From NCBI RefSeq assembly GCF_037975245.1, contig NC_092568.1, positions 39,264,631 through 39,328,630 on the forward strand: a stretch of 64,000 bases of DNA, read 5' to 3'. The translations under genes were made by a program, and so were the position numbers. A model generated the notes under the pieces. The model was not told where the DNA came from. It did no database searches and was given only the letters and a program-made list of their open reading frames with translations. Numbering within the stretch: position 1 is the first letter of the stretch; every line of letters starts with the position of its first letter. The DNA comes from Apostichopus japonicus (Eukaryota > Echinodermata > Holothuroidea > Aspidochirotida > Stichopodidae). Positions 39,801 through 54,400 of the stretch are shown one piece after another.

Positions 39801-41437
39801 TATAATTTATCCGTTTATGATTGAGCAAGTGAATTGATGAGCCAAATACAAAGCGTAGGCTCATGAAGACAAGTTGTTTCTCTTATTACTGTACTTACAC
39901 TTTTAAGTCACAGTGCTTGTGTTTTCAATTTGTTTTTCTCCATTATATAACGATTTGTTCTTTACTTCTATCTATTCGTTTCTTTTCAGGACGTAAGTGT
40001 CTTATCATGATTAAAGATTGTATACACAAGTTCCTATTCCCCTTTCAAAAAGGCCACCAGGAAATCGATTCCTGTTAAACCTCTACATATAAATCATCAA
40101 CAATGTCAATCAAATGTAACCCTTTTAACAAAGTTCAATAAACATACAACGATATGTTGTGAGCTAATGAGGTTAATAGCCAAAAGCAGCGGTAACTAGT
40201 TGTTTCAGTTATGATGAACTTTGAAAGTCAATTGGTATCGCACGGTTTAATACAATAAAATGGTCATCGATTACATAGATCGTAATGCCATGAAGAGAGA
40301 AAATTGTTGTGAATTATTTTTCGTAAATCTAACATTCTTCATTGATTTTTGGGCTAGTGAAGTTAAGAGCCAAAAGCAGCGGAAAATTGCGGAAAACTAG
40401 TTGTCACAGTTAGAGTCAACTGACATTTTAAAGTCACTGTGCTTGTGTCGTTATTGTGTTGTATATTATATATATGTTGATTTGTTTGTTTTCTTCTTTC
40501 CATCTATTCGATACTTTGTAGTGGATAATTTTTGATGATGATCGACAATTGTAGAACCGTGTTATTATCTATTCCCACAAGGGCAATCAATCACTGTCAA
40601 TTCTTTATTTTCATAAAAAATTTGAATGAAATATTATAATTTGCACAGATTTGGTTACGCACGATTCATACAATAAAATGTTTATCGAGTATATAAATGA
40701 CAATGTTAATGACGCTGATTTTTAATATTTGTTATTTTTTTCTATATAATGTATCTGTTGATGATATGAGCAAGTGAAGAGCCAAATACGAATAGAATGC
40801 TCATGAAAAAAAGTTGTTTCTCTAAAAAATATACTTAAACTTTAAAAGTCGCTGTGCTTGTGTATTTTTAATGTTTTTCTCCATTATTAAGCGATTTTTT
40901 CTTTACTTCTATCTATTCGTTTCCTTTCAGATGGTCAGTCTTTATCATGATTAACGGTTGTAGACACACTTTATTACCTATTCCCCTTTCACAAAAACAA
41001 CACAACCAGGGAAATCGATTCCTGTTAATTCTTTATTTGATTATCATTTTTAGAACCACGCCATTTTCTATTCCCACGAGGGCAATCAAGTCCTGTAAAT
41101 TTTTTATTTTTATGCACAATTCAATGGAATATCATACTTAGCACAACTTTGGTAACGCACGTTTAAATACATTGTAATGTTTATCGATTATACGAATGGC
41201 AATGTCAATGAAGCTCTAACTCATTTTTAAATATTGTTTTTCTCTATATAATGTATCCGTTGATGATAAGAGCAAGTGAAGTGATGAGCCAAATACAAAG
41301 AGAAAACTCGTGAAAACAAATTGTTTTTCTAATAAATATATTTACAATTAATGCCACTGTGCTAGTGTTTTGAATATGATTTCTCCATGATATAACGATT
41401 TGTTCTTCACTTCTATATATTCGTTTCCTTTCAGATG
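36900..41437 (+). other. Array part 1: cassettes 1-11
   Basis: Triplet positions: CAG 37029 (donor broken, ATAAGT), TTG 37568, AAG 37982, CCG 38351, AAG 38769, TTG 39200, TGG 39608, GAC 39990, TGG 40522 (donor broken, ATAATT), ATG 40931, ATG 41435. This part is the most varied. Five cassettes in a row (2-6) carry TTG, AAG, CCG, AAG, TTG inside almost identical flanks. It does not yet show the four-unit order seen later, so it may be the older or less homogenised end. Confidence 0.55.
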
Positions 41438-44400
41438 GTAGGTCTTTATCATGATTAACGATTGTAGACACATGTTATTACCAATTCCCCCTTTCACAAG
41501 AGCCACAGGGGAAATCGATTTCTGTTAATGCTTTATATTCATCATCAACAATGTCAATCATATGTTACACTTTTCACTTTTTTTGATCACGAATGACAAG
41601 TTCATAAACATACAACGATATGTTTTGAGCTGGTGAGGTTAATAGCCAAAAGCAGCGGAAAAGTTATGGAAAACTAGTTGTTTCAGTTATAATGATAAAC
41701 GTTGAAAGTCAATTGATAACGCACGATTTAATACAATACAATGGACATCGATTACATAGATGGTATTGCCATGAAGAGAGGTGATTGTTGTGAAATGAAT
41801 TTGTAAATCTAACATTCTTCATTGATGTTGTGAGCAAGTCAAGTTAAAAGCCAAAAGCAGCGGAAAGGTGGCGGAAAACTAGCTGTCACAGCTATAGAAA
41901 GCTGACATGTTAAGATAGATAGATAGATAGAAACTTAAAGTCAGCGTACTTGTGTTTTAACTGTTTTTTCTCTTCTATATGATGATTTTTTTTCTTTCCA
42001 TATATTTGTTTCTTTGTAGCTGGTAAGTTTTGATCATGATCGACAATTGTAGAATCTTATCAATATCTATTCCCACCAGGGCAATCAATTACTGCAACTT
42101 CTTTATTTTCATACAAAATTGCAATGAAATATTATAATTAGCACAACTTTGGTAACAGACGATTTAATAAAAAAAATGGTCATTAACTATTCCCACAAGA
42201 GCAATCAATTACTGTAAATTCTATATTTTCATACAAAATTTGAATTATAACAACATTGGTAACGCGCGATGTATACAAGAAAATGGTCATCGATTACATA
42301 TATTGTAATGCCATGAAGAGAGATGATTGTTGTGAAATAAGCTTGTTAATCTAACAATATGCATTGATGTTGTAAGCTAGTTAAGTTAAGGGCTTAAAGC
42401 AGCGGAAAAGTTGCGCAAATGTAGTTGTTACAGTTATAGTAAACTGACATTTTAAATTCACTGTGCTTGTATTTTTACTGTTTTTTCTCTTTTATATGAT
42501 GATTTGTTTTTGTTTTCTTCTTTCCATGTATTCGTTCTTTGTAGTTGGTAAGTTTTGTTCATGATCGCCAATTGTAGAACCGTGTTATTATCTATTCCCA
42601 CGAGGGCAATTTATTACTGTTGCTTCTTTATTTTCAAACCAAATTGCATTGAAATATTATAATTAGCACAACTTTGATACGCACGATGTATACAATAAAA
42701 TGGTCATCGATTACATAGATTGTAAAGAAAGAGGATTTTGTGAAATGAATTTGTAAATCTAACATTCTTCATTGATGTCGTGAGCAAGTCAAGTTAAGAG
42801 CCAAAAGCAGCGGGAAAGTTGCGGAAAACTAGTTGTTACAGTTATAGTAAACTGACATTTAAAAGACACAGTGCTAGTGGTTTTACTGTTTTCTATAATT
42901 TATGATGATTTGTTGTTGTTTTTCTTACATGTATTCGTTTCTTTTTAGTTGGTAAGTTTCAATGATGAGGTCAATCAATTACTGTAAATTTTTTTTTCTC
43001 ATAGTTACACGAATGAAATATTATAATTAGCACAACTTTGGTCACGCACGATTTAATACAATAGAATGTTTATCGAGTATATGAAAGGCAATGTTAATGA
43101 AGCTGGAACTTAATTTTTAATATTTTGTTAATCTATATAATTTACCCGTTTATGATATGAGCAAGTGAATTGATGAGCCAAATACAAAGAGAAAACTCAT
43201 GAAGACAAGTTGTTTCTCTAATAAATATACTTACACTTTTAAGTCACAGTGCTTGTGTTTTGAATTTGTTTTTCTCCATTATATAACGATTTGTTCTTTA
43301 CTTCTATCTATTCGTTTCTTTTCAGGACGTAAGTGTCTTATCATGATTAACGATTGTAGATACAAGTTCCTATTCCCCTTTCAGAAAGGCAACCAGGGAA
43401 ATCGATTCCTGTTAAATTTCTATATATAAATCATCAACAATGTCAATCAAATATAACCCATTTAACAAAGTTCAATAAACATACAACGATACTTTTTGAG
43501 CTGGTAAGGTTTATAGCCAAAAGCAGCGGAAAAGCTATGGAAAACTAGTTGTTTCAGTCATGATAAACTTTGAAAGTCCATTGGTATCGCACGGTTCAAT
43601 ACAATAAAATGGTCATCGATTACATAGATCGTAATGACATGAAGAGAGATATTTGTTGTGAATTTTTTTTTTTGTAAATCTAACATTCTTCATTGATGTT
43701 GTGAGCTAGTGAAGTTAAGAGCCAAAAGCAGCGGAAAGTTGCGGAAAACTAGTTGTAACAGTTAGAATAAACTGACATTTTAAAGTAACTGTGCTTGTGT
43801 TGTTACTGTGGTCTACATTATATGATGATTTGTTCGTTTTCTTCTGTCCATCTATTCGATACTTTGTAGTGGGTAAGTTTTGATGATGATCGACAATTGT
43901 AGAACCGTGTTATTATCTATTCCCAAGAGGGCAATCAATCACTGTTAATTCTTTATTTCATAAAAAAAAATTGAATGAAATATTATAATTAGCACACTTT
44001 TGATAACGCACGATTTAATGCAATAAAACGATAATCGATTTCAACGATGGTAATGCCATAAAGAGAGACGATTGTTGTAAATGAATTTGTAAATCTAGCA
44101 TTCCTTATTGATCTTGTGAGCTAGGGAAGTTAAGAGGCAAAAGCAGCGGTAAAGTTACCGAAAACTAGTTGTTACAGTTATAGTAAACTGACATTTTAAA
44201 GTCACCGTGCATGTTCTCTTAATATTTACTCTATTAAATGATGATTTGTTTGTTTTATTCTTTCCATTTATTCGTTTCTTTATAGCCGGTAAGTTTTGAT
44301 CATGATTATCATTTAAAGAACCGTGCCATTTTCTATTCCCACGAGGGCAATCAAGCCCTGTAAACTCTTTATTTTTATGCACAATTCAATGGAATATCAT

Positions 44401-47400
44401 ACTTTGCACAACTTTGGTAATGCACGTTTAAATACATTGTAATGTTTATCGATTATACGAATGGCAATGTCAATGAAGCTGGAACTCATTTTTAAATATT
44501 GTTTTTCTCTATGTAAATATCCGTTGATGATAAGAGCAAGTGAAGCGATGAGCCAAATACAAAGAGAAAACTCGTGAAAACAAGTTGTTTCTCTAATATA
44601 TATATTTACAATTAATGTCACTGTGTTAGTGTTTTTAATGATTTCTCCATGATATAACGATTGGTTCTTTACTTCTATATATTCGTTTCCTTTCAGATGG
44701 TAGGTCTTTATCATGATTAACGATTGTAGACACATGTTATTACCTATTCCTCCTTTCACAAAAGCCACAGGAGAAATCGATTTCTGTTAATTCTTTATAT
44801 TCATCATCAACAATGTCAATCATATGTTACACTTTTCACTTTTTTGATCATGAATGACAAGTTCATAAACATTCGACGATATGTTGTCAGCTGGTGAGGA
44901 TAATAGCCAAAAGCAGCGGAAAGTTACGGAAAACTGGTTGTTTCAGTTATGATAAACTTTGAAAGTCAATTGGGAACGCACGATTTAATACAATACAATG
45001 GACATCGATTACATAGATGGTATTGCCATGAAGAGAGGTGATTGTTGTGAAATGAATTTGTAAATCTAACATTCTTCATGGATGATTTGAGCAAGTCAAG
45101 TTAAGAGCCAACAGCAGCGGAAAAGTGACGGAAGCTAGTTGTCACAGATATAGTAAACTGACATGTAAAGTCAATGTACTTGTGTTTTAACTGTTTTTCT
45201 CTACTATATGATGATTTCTTTTCTTTCCATATGTTTGTTTCTTTGTAGCTGGTAAGTTTTGGTCAAAATTATCATTTGTAGAACCGTGCCATTTTATATT
45301 CCCACGAGGGCAATCAAGTCCTGTAAACTCTTTATTTTTATGCACAATTCAATGGAATATCATACTTAGCACAGCTTCGGTAACGCACGTTTAAATACAT
45401 TGTAATGTTTATCGATTATACGAATGGCAATGTCAATGAAGCTGGAACTCATTTTTAAATATTGTTTTTCTCTATATAATGTATCCGTTGATGATAAGAG
45501 CAAGTGAAGTGATGAGCCAAATACAAAGAGAAAACTCATGAAAACAAGTTGTTTTTCTAATAAATATATTTACAATTAATACACTGTGTTTGTGTTTTTA
45601 ATATGATTTCTCCATGATATAACGATTTGTTCTTTACTTCTATCTATTCGTTTCCTTTCAGATGGTAGGTCTTTATCATGTGTAACGATTGTAGACGCAT
45701 GTTATTACCAATTCCCCCTTTCACAAAAGCCACAGGTGAAATCGATTCCTGTTAATTCTTTATATTCATCATCAATAATGTCAATCATATGTCAAACGTT
45801 TTACTTTTTTGATCACGAATGGCAAGTTCATTAACATACAACGATATGTTGTGAGCTGGTGAGGTTAAAAGCCAAAAGCAGCGGAAATGTTATTGAAAAC
45901 TAATTGTTTCAGTAATGATAAACTTTGAAAGTCAATTGGTAACGCACGATTTAATACAATACTATGGACATCGATTACATAGATGGTAATGCCATGAAGA
46001 GAGGTGATTGTTGTGAAATGAATTTGTTAATCTAATATTCTTCATTGATGTTGTGAGCAAGTCAAGTTAAGAGCCAACAGCAGCGGAAAAGTGACGGAAA
46101 ACTAGTTGTCACAGCTATAGTAAACTGACAAGTTAAAGTCAATGTACTTGTGTTTTAACTGTTTTTCTCTACTATATGATGATTTTTTTTTGTTTCTTTT
46201 TTTCCATATATTTGTTTCTTTGTAGCTGGTAAGTTTTGATCATGATCGACAATTGTTGAATCTTATCATTATCTATTCCCACGAGGGCAATCAATTACTG
46301 CAGCTTCTTTATTTTCATACAAAATTGCAATGAAATAATATAATTAGCACAACTTTGGTAACAGACGATTTATTAAAATAAAATGGTCATCGATTTCATA
46401 TATCGTAATGCCATGAAAAGAGATGATTAATTAGAAACGAAATTGTAACTCTAAACATATTCATTTATTTTGTGAGCTAGTGTGGTAAAGGGCCAAAATC
46501 AGCGGAAAAGTTACGGAAAACTAGTTGTTGCAGTTACAGTAAACTGACATTTTAAAGTCACTGTGCTTGTATTTTTACTGGTTTCTGTATTAAATGATGA
46601 TTTGTTTGTTTTCCTATTTCCATCTATTCAATTCTTTGTAGTGGGTAAGTTTTGATTATGATCGACAATTGTAGAACCGTGTTAATTATATATTCCCACG
46701 AAGGCAATCAAATACTGTAAATTCTTCATTTTCATTCACAATTTGAATAAAATATTATAATTAGCACACTTTTGATAACGCACGATTTAATGCAATAAAA
46801 CGGTCATCGATTACAAAGATAGTAATGCAAAAAAGAGAGACGATTGTTGTAAAATGAATTTGTAAATCTAGCATTCTTCATTGATCTTGTAAGCTAGTGA
46901 AGTTAAGAGGCAAAAGCAGCGGTAAAGTTACCGAAAACTAGTTGTTACAGTTATAGTAAACTGTCATTTTAAAGTCACCGTGCTTGTGCTCTTAATATTT
47001 ACTCTATTAAATGATGATTTGTTTCTTTTTTTTCCATATATTCGTTTCTTTATAGCCGGTAAGTTTTGATCATGATTATCATTTGTAGAACCGTGACATT
47101 TTCTATTCCCACGAGGGCAATCAAGTCCTGTAAATTCTTTATTTTTATGCACAATTTAATGGAATATCATACTTAGCACAACGTAAAGCACGTTTAAATA
47201 CATTGACATGTTTATCGATTATACGAATGGCAATGTTAATGAAGCTGGAACTCATTTGTAAATATTGTTTTTCTCTATATAATGTATCCGTTAATGATAA
47301 GAGCAAGTGAAGCGATGAGCCAAATACAAAGAGAAAACTTAAGAAAACAAGTTGTTTCTCTAATATATATATTTACAATTAATGTCACTGTGCTTGTATT

Positions 47401-48435
47401 TTTAAAATGATTTCTCCATGATATAACGATTTGTTCTTTACTTCTATCTATTCGTGTCCTTTCAGATGGTAGGTCTTTATCATGATTAACGATTGTAGAC
47501 ACATGTTATTACCTATTCCCTCTTTCACAAAAACCACAGGGGAAATCGATTTCTGTTAATTCTTTATATTCATCATCAATAATGTCAATCATAAGTGACA
47601 CTTTTTACTTTTTTGATCACGAATGACAAGTTCATAAACATTCGACGATATGTTGTCAGCTGGTGAGGTTAATAGCCCAAAGCAGCGGAAAAGTTACGGA
47701 AAACTAGTTGTTTCAGTTATGATAAACTTTGAAAGTCAATTGGGAACGCACGATTTAATACAATACAATGGACATCGATTACATAGACGGTATTGCCATG
47801 AAGAGAGGTGATTGTTGTGAAATGAATTTGTGAATGTAACATTCTTCATTGATGTTGTAAGCAAGTCAAGTAAAGAGCCAACAGCAGCGGAAAAGTGACG
47901 GAAGCTAGATGTCACAGCTATAGTAAACTGACATGTCAAAGTCAATGTACTTGTGTTTTAACTATTTTTCTCTACTATATGATGATTTTTTTTCTTTCCA
48001 TATATTTGTTTCTTTACAGCTGGTAAGTTTTGATCATGATAATCAATTGGAGAACCGTGCCATTTTCCACTCCTACGAGGGCAATAAAGTCCTGTAGATT
48101 CTTTATTTTTATGCACAATTCAATGGAATATCATACTTAGCACAACTTTGGTACGCACGTTTAAATACATTAACACGTTTATCGATTATACGAATGGCAA
48201 TGTCAATGAAGCTGGAACTCATTTTTAAATATTGTTTTTCTCTATATAATGTATCCGTTGATGATAAGAGCAAGTGAAGTGATGAGCCAAATACAAAGAG
48301 AAAACTCATGAAAACAAGTTTTTTCTCTAAGAAATATATTTACAATTAATGTCACTGTGCTAGTGTTTTGAAAATCATTTCTCCATGATATAACGATTTG
48401 TTCTTTACTTCATTCTATTCGTTTCCTTTCAGATG
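41438..48435 (+). other. Array part 2: cassettes 12-26
   Basis: Triplet positions: CTG 42020, TTG 42545, TTG 42949, GAC 43326, TGG 43870, CCG 44286, ATG 44697, CTG 45249, ATG 45662, CTG 46226, TGG 46642, CCG 47056, ATG 47466, CTG 48020 (CAG acceptor), ATG 48433. Together with cassette 11 (41435) this forms a block of about 7.0 kb whose first half recurs in part 3. Spacings alternate between about 415 bp and about 555 bp, the longer ones always after an ATG cassette. Confidence 0.55.
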
Positions 48436-51400
48436 GTAGGTCTTTATCATGATTAACGATTGTATACACATGTTATTACCTATTCCCTCTTTCACAAAAG
48501 CCACAGGTGAAATCGATTTCTGTTAATTCTCTATATTCATCATCAACAATGTCAATCATATGTTACACTTTCACTTTTATTTATCACCAATGACAAGTTC
48601 ATTAACATACAAGGATATGTTGTAAGCTGGTCAGGTTGATACCACAAATCAGCGGAAAAGTTATGGAAAACTGGTTGTTTCAGTTATGATAAACTTTAAA
48701 AGTCAATTGGTAACGCACGATTTAATACAATACAATGGACATCGATTACATAAATGGTAATGCCATGAAGAGAGTTGATTGTTGTGAAATGAATTTGTAA
48801 ATCTAACATTCTTCATTGATGTTGTGAGCAAGTCAAGTTAAGGACCAACAGCAGCGGAAAAGTGACGGAAAAATAGTTGTCACAGCTATAGTAAACTGAC
48901 ATGTAAAAGTCAACTTATTTGTGTTTTAACTGTTTTTCTCTACTATATGATGCTTTTTTTCTTTCCATATATTTGTTTCTTTGTAGCTGGTAAGTTTTGA
49001 TCATGATCGACAATTGTAGAATCTTATCATTATCTATTCCCACGAGGGCAATCAATTACTGCAATTTCTTTATTTTTATACAAAATTGCAATGAAATATT
49101 ATAATTAGCACAACTTTGGTAACAGACGATTAAATTAAAGAAAATGGTAATTATCTATTCCCACAAGGGCATTCAATTACTGTAAATTCTATATTTTCAT
49201 ACAAAATTTGAATTATAATTATCACAACTTTGGTAACGCGCGATGTATACAAGAAAATGGTCATCGAATACATATATTGTAATGCCATGAAGAGAGATGA
49301 TTGTTGTGAAATAAACCTCTTAATCTTACATTATGCATTGATGTTGTAAGCTAGTTAAGTCAAGGGCTTAAAGCAGCGGAAAAGTTGCGCAAATGTAGTT
49401 GTTACAGTTATAGTAAACTGACATTTTAAATTCACTGTGCTTGTATTTTTACTGTTTTTTTCTCTATTATATGATGATTTGTTTTTGTTTTCTTCTTTCC
49501 GTGTATTCGTTCTTTGTAGTTGGTAAGTTTTGTTCATGATCGACAATTGTAGAACCTTGTCATTTTCTATTCACACAAGGGCAATTCATTACTGTAACTT
49601 CTTTATTTTCAAACCAAATTGCATTGAAATATTATAATTAGCACAACTTTGATACGCACGATTTAATACAATAAAATGGTCATCGATTACATAGATTGTA
49701 ATGCCATAAAGAGAGATGATTTTTGTTTGTGAAATAAATTTGTAAATCTAACATTCTTCATTGATGCTTTGAGCTAGTGAAGTTAAGAGCCAAAAGCAGC
49801 GGGAAAGTTGCGGAAAACTAGTTGTTACAGTTATAGTAAAGCGACATTTTAAAGTCACTGTGCTTGTGTTTTTACTGTTTTTCTATAATTTATGGTGATT
49901 TGTTGTTGTTTTTCTTACATGTATTCTTTTCTTTTTAGTGGGTAAGTTTCCATGATGAGGTCAATCAATTACTGTAAATTCTTTTTTTACTCATACTTAC
50001 ACGAATGATATATAATAATTAGCACAACTTTGTCCGCACGATTTAATACAATAAAATGTTTATCGAGTATATGAATGGCAATGTCAATGAAGCTGGAACT
50101 TAATTTTTAATATTTTTTTAATTTATATAATTTACCCGTTTATGATATGAGCAAGTGAATTGATGAGCCAAATACAAAGAGAAAGCTCGTGAAGACAAGT
50201 TGTCTCTCTAATAAATATACTTACCCTTTTAAGTCACAGTGCTTGTGTTTTGAATTTGTTTTTCTCCATTATATAACGATTTGTTCTTTACTTCTATCTA
50301 TTCGTTTCTTTTCAGGAAGTAAGTGTCTTATCATGATTAAAGATTGTAGACACAAGTTCCTATTCTCCTTTCAAAAAGCCATCAGGGAAATCGATTCCTG
50401 TTAAATCTCTATATATAAATCATCAACAATGTCAATCAAATATAACCCTTTTAACAAAGTTCAATAAACATACAACGAAGCGTTGTGAGCTGGTGAGGTT
50501 TATAGCCAAAAGCAGCACAGGAGCTATGGAAAACTTGTTGTTTCAGTTATGATAAACTTTGAAAGTCAATTGGTATCGCACGATTCAATACAATAAAATG
50601 GTCATCGATTACATAGATCGTAATGCCATGAAGAGAGATATTTGTTGTGTGTTTTGTGTGTAAATCTAACATTCTTCATTGATGTTGTGAGCTAGTGAAG
50701 TTAAGAGCCAAAAACAGCGGAAAGTTGCGGAAAACTAGTTGTCACAGTTAGAGTCAACTGACCTTTTAAAGTAACTGTGCTTGTCTTGTTACTGTGTTCT
50801 ATATTATATGATGATTTGTTTGTTTTCTTCTTTCCATCTGTTCGATACTTTGTAGTGGGTAAGTTTTGATGATGATCGACGATTGTAGAACCGTGTTATT
50901 ATCTATTCCCACGAAGGCAATCAATCACTGTTAATTCTTTATTTCATAAAAAAATTGAATGAAATATTATAATTAGCACACTTTTGATAACGCACGATTT
51001 AATGCAATAAAACGGTCATCGATTACAAAGATGGTAATGCCATAACGAGAGACGATTGTTGTAAAATAAATTTGAAAATCTAGCATTTTTCATTGATCTT
51101 GTGATCTAGTGAAGTTAAGAGCCAAAAGCAGCGGTAAAGTTTCCGAAAACTAGTTGTTACAGTTATAGTAAACTGACATTTTTAAGTCACTGTGCTTGTG
51201 TTCTTAATATTTACTCTATTAAATGATGATTTGTTTGTTTTATTCTTTCCATTTATTCGTCTTTTATAGCCGGTAAGTTTTGATCATGATTATCATTTGT
51301 AGAACCGTGCCATTTTCTATTCCCACGAGGGCAATCAAGTCCTGTAAATTCTTTATTTTTATGCACAATTCAATGGAATATCATACTTAGCACAACTTTG

Positions 51401-54400
51401 GTAACGCTCGTTTAAATACATTAAAATGTTTATCGATTATACGAATGGCAATGTTAATGAAGCTGGAACTCATTTGTAAATATTGTTTGTTTCTCTATAT
51501 AATGTATCCGTTGATGATAAGAGCAAGTGAAGTGATGAGCCAAGTACAAAGAGAAAACTCATGAAAACAAGTTTTTTCTCTAATATATATATTTACAATT
51601 AATGTCACTGTGCTAGTGTTTTTTTAATATCATTTCTCCATGATAAAACGATTTGTTCTTTACTTCTATCTATTCGTTTCCTTTCAGATGGTAGGTCTTT
51701 ATCATGATTAACGATTGTAGACACATGTTATTACCTCTTCCCCCTTTCACAAAAGCCACAGGGGAAATCGATTTCTGTTAATTCTTTATATTCATCATCA
51801 ACAATGTCAATCATATGTTACACTTTTTACTTTTTTGATCACGAATGACAAGTTAATAAACATTCAACGATATGTTGTGAGCTGGTGAGGTTAAAAGCCA
51901 AAAGCAGTGGAAATGTTATTGAAAACTAATTGTTTCAGTAATGATAAACTTTGAAAGTCAATTGGTAACGCACGATTTAATACAATACTATGGACATCGA
52001 TTACATAGATGGTAATGCCATGAAGAGAGGTGATTGTTGTGAAATGAATTTGTAAATCTAACATTCTTCATTGATGTTGTGAGCAAGTCAAGTTAAGAGC
52101 CAACAGCAGCGGAAAAGTGACGGAAAACTAGTTGTCATAGCTATAGTAAACTGACTGGTTAAAGTCAATGTACTTGTGTTTTAACTGTTTTTCTCTACTA
52201 TATGATGGTTTTTTTTTCTTTCCATATATTTGTTTCTTTGTAGCTGGTAAGTTTTGATCATGATCGACAATTGTAGAATCTTATCATTATCTATTCCCAC
52301 CAGGGCAATCAATTACTGCAACTTCATTATTTTCATACCAAATTGCAATGAAATATTATAATTAGCACAACTTTGGTAACAGTCGATTTTATAAAATAAA
52401 ATGGTCATCGTTTACATAGATCGTAATGTCAACGAAAAGGGATGATTAATTAGGAACGAAATTGTAACTCTTAAATTATTCATTTATTCTGTTAGCTAGT
52501 GTTGTTAAGGGCCAAAATCAGCGGAAAAGTTACGGAAAATTAGTTGTTGTCGTTACAGAAAACTGACATTTTAAAGTCACTGTGCTTGTGTTTTTACTGT
52601 TTTTTTCTCCATTATATGATGATTTGTTTTTGTTTTCTTCTTTCCATGTATTCGTTTTTTTGTAGTGGGTAAGTTTTGATTATGATCGCCGATTGTAGAA
52701 CCATGTTATTATCTATTCCCACGAAGGCAATAAAAAAGTGTAAAGTCTTCATTTTCATACACAATTGGAATAACATATTATAATTAGCACACTTTGATAA
52801 CGCACGATTTAATGCAATAAAACGGTCATCAATTACAAAGATGGTAATGCCATAAAGAGAGAAGATTGTTGTAAACTGAATTTGTAAATCTAGCATTCTT
52901 CATTGATCTTGTGAGCTAGTGAAGTAGAGAGCCAAAAGCAGCGGTAAAGTTACCGAAAACTAGTTATTACAGTTATAGTAAACTGACATTTTAAAGTCAC
53001 TGTGCTTGTGCTTTTAATATTTACTCTATTTAATGATGATTTGTTTGTTTTCTTCTCTCCATTCATTCGTTTCTTTATAGCTGGTAAGTTTTTATCATGA
53101 TTATCATTTGTAGAACCGTGCCATTTTATATTCCCACTAGGGCAATCAAGTCCTGTAAATTCTTTATTTTTATGCACAATCAATGGAATATCATACTTAG
53201 CACAACTTTCGTAACGCTCGTTTAAATACATTAACATGTTTATCGATTATACGAATGGCAATGTCAATGAAGCTGGAACTCATTTTTAAATATTGTTTTT
53301 TCTCTATATAATGTATCCGTTGTTGATAAGAGCAAGTGAAGTGATGAGCCAAATACAAAGAGAAAACTCAAGAAAACAAGTTGTTTTTCTAATAAATATA
53401 TTTACAATTAATGTCACTGTGCTAGTGTTTTGAATATGATTTCTCCATGATATAACGATTTGTTCTTTACTTCTATCTATTCGTTTCCTTTCAGATGGTA
53501 GGTCTTTATCATGATTAACGATTGTAGACACATGTTATTACCTCTTCCCCCTTTCACAAAAGCCACAGGGAAAATCGATCTCTGTTAATTCTTTATATTC
53601 ATCATCAACAATGTCAATCATATGTTAAACTTTCACTTTTTTTGATCACGAATGACAAGTTCATAAACATACAACGATATGTTGTGAGCTAGTGAGGTTA
53701 ATAGCCAAAATCAGCGGAAAAGTTATGGAAAATTAGTGTTTCAGTTATGATAAACTTTGAAAGTCAATTGGTAACGCACGATTTCATACAATACTATGGA
53801 CATCGATTATATCGGTGGTATTGCCATGAAGAGACGTGATTGTTGTGAAATGAATTTGTAAATCTAACATTCTTCATTGATGTTGTGAGCAAGTCAAATT
53901 AAGGACCAACAGCAGCGGAAAAGTGACGGAAAACTAGTTGTCACAGCTATAGTAAACTGACATGTTAAATTCAATGTACTTGTGTTTTAACTGTTTTTCT
54001 CTACTATATGATGGTTTTTTTCTTTCCATATATTTGTTTCTTTGTAGCTGGTAAGTTTTGATCATGATCGACAATTGTAGAATCTTATCATTATCTATTC
54101 CCACCAGGGCAATCAATTACTGCAACTTCTTTATTTTCATACCAAATTGCAATGAAATATTATAATTAGCACAACTTTGGTAACAGTCGATTTTATAAAA
54201 TAAAATGGTCATCGTTTACATAGATCGTAATGTCAACGAAAAGAGATGATTAATTAGAAACGAAATTGTAACTCTAGAATTATTCATTTATTCTGTTAGC
54301 TAGTGTTGTTAAGGGCCAAAATAAGCGGAAAAGTTACGGAAAACTAGTTGTTGCAGTTACAGAAAACTGACATTTTAAAGTCACTGTGCTTGTGTTTTTA

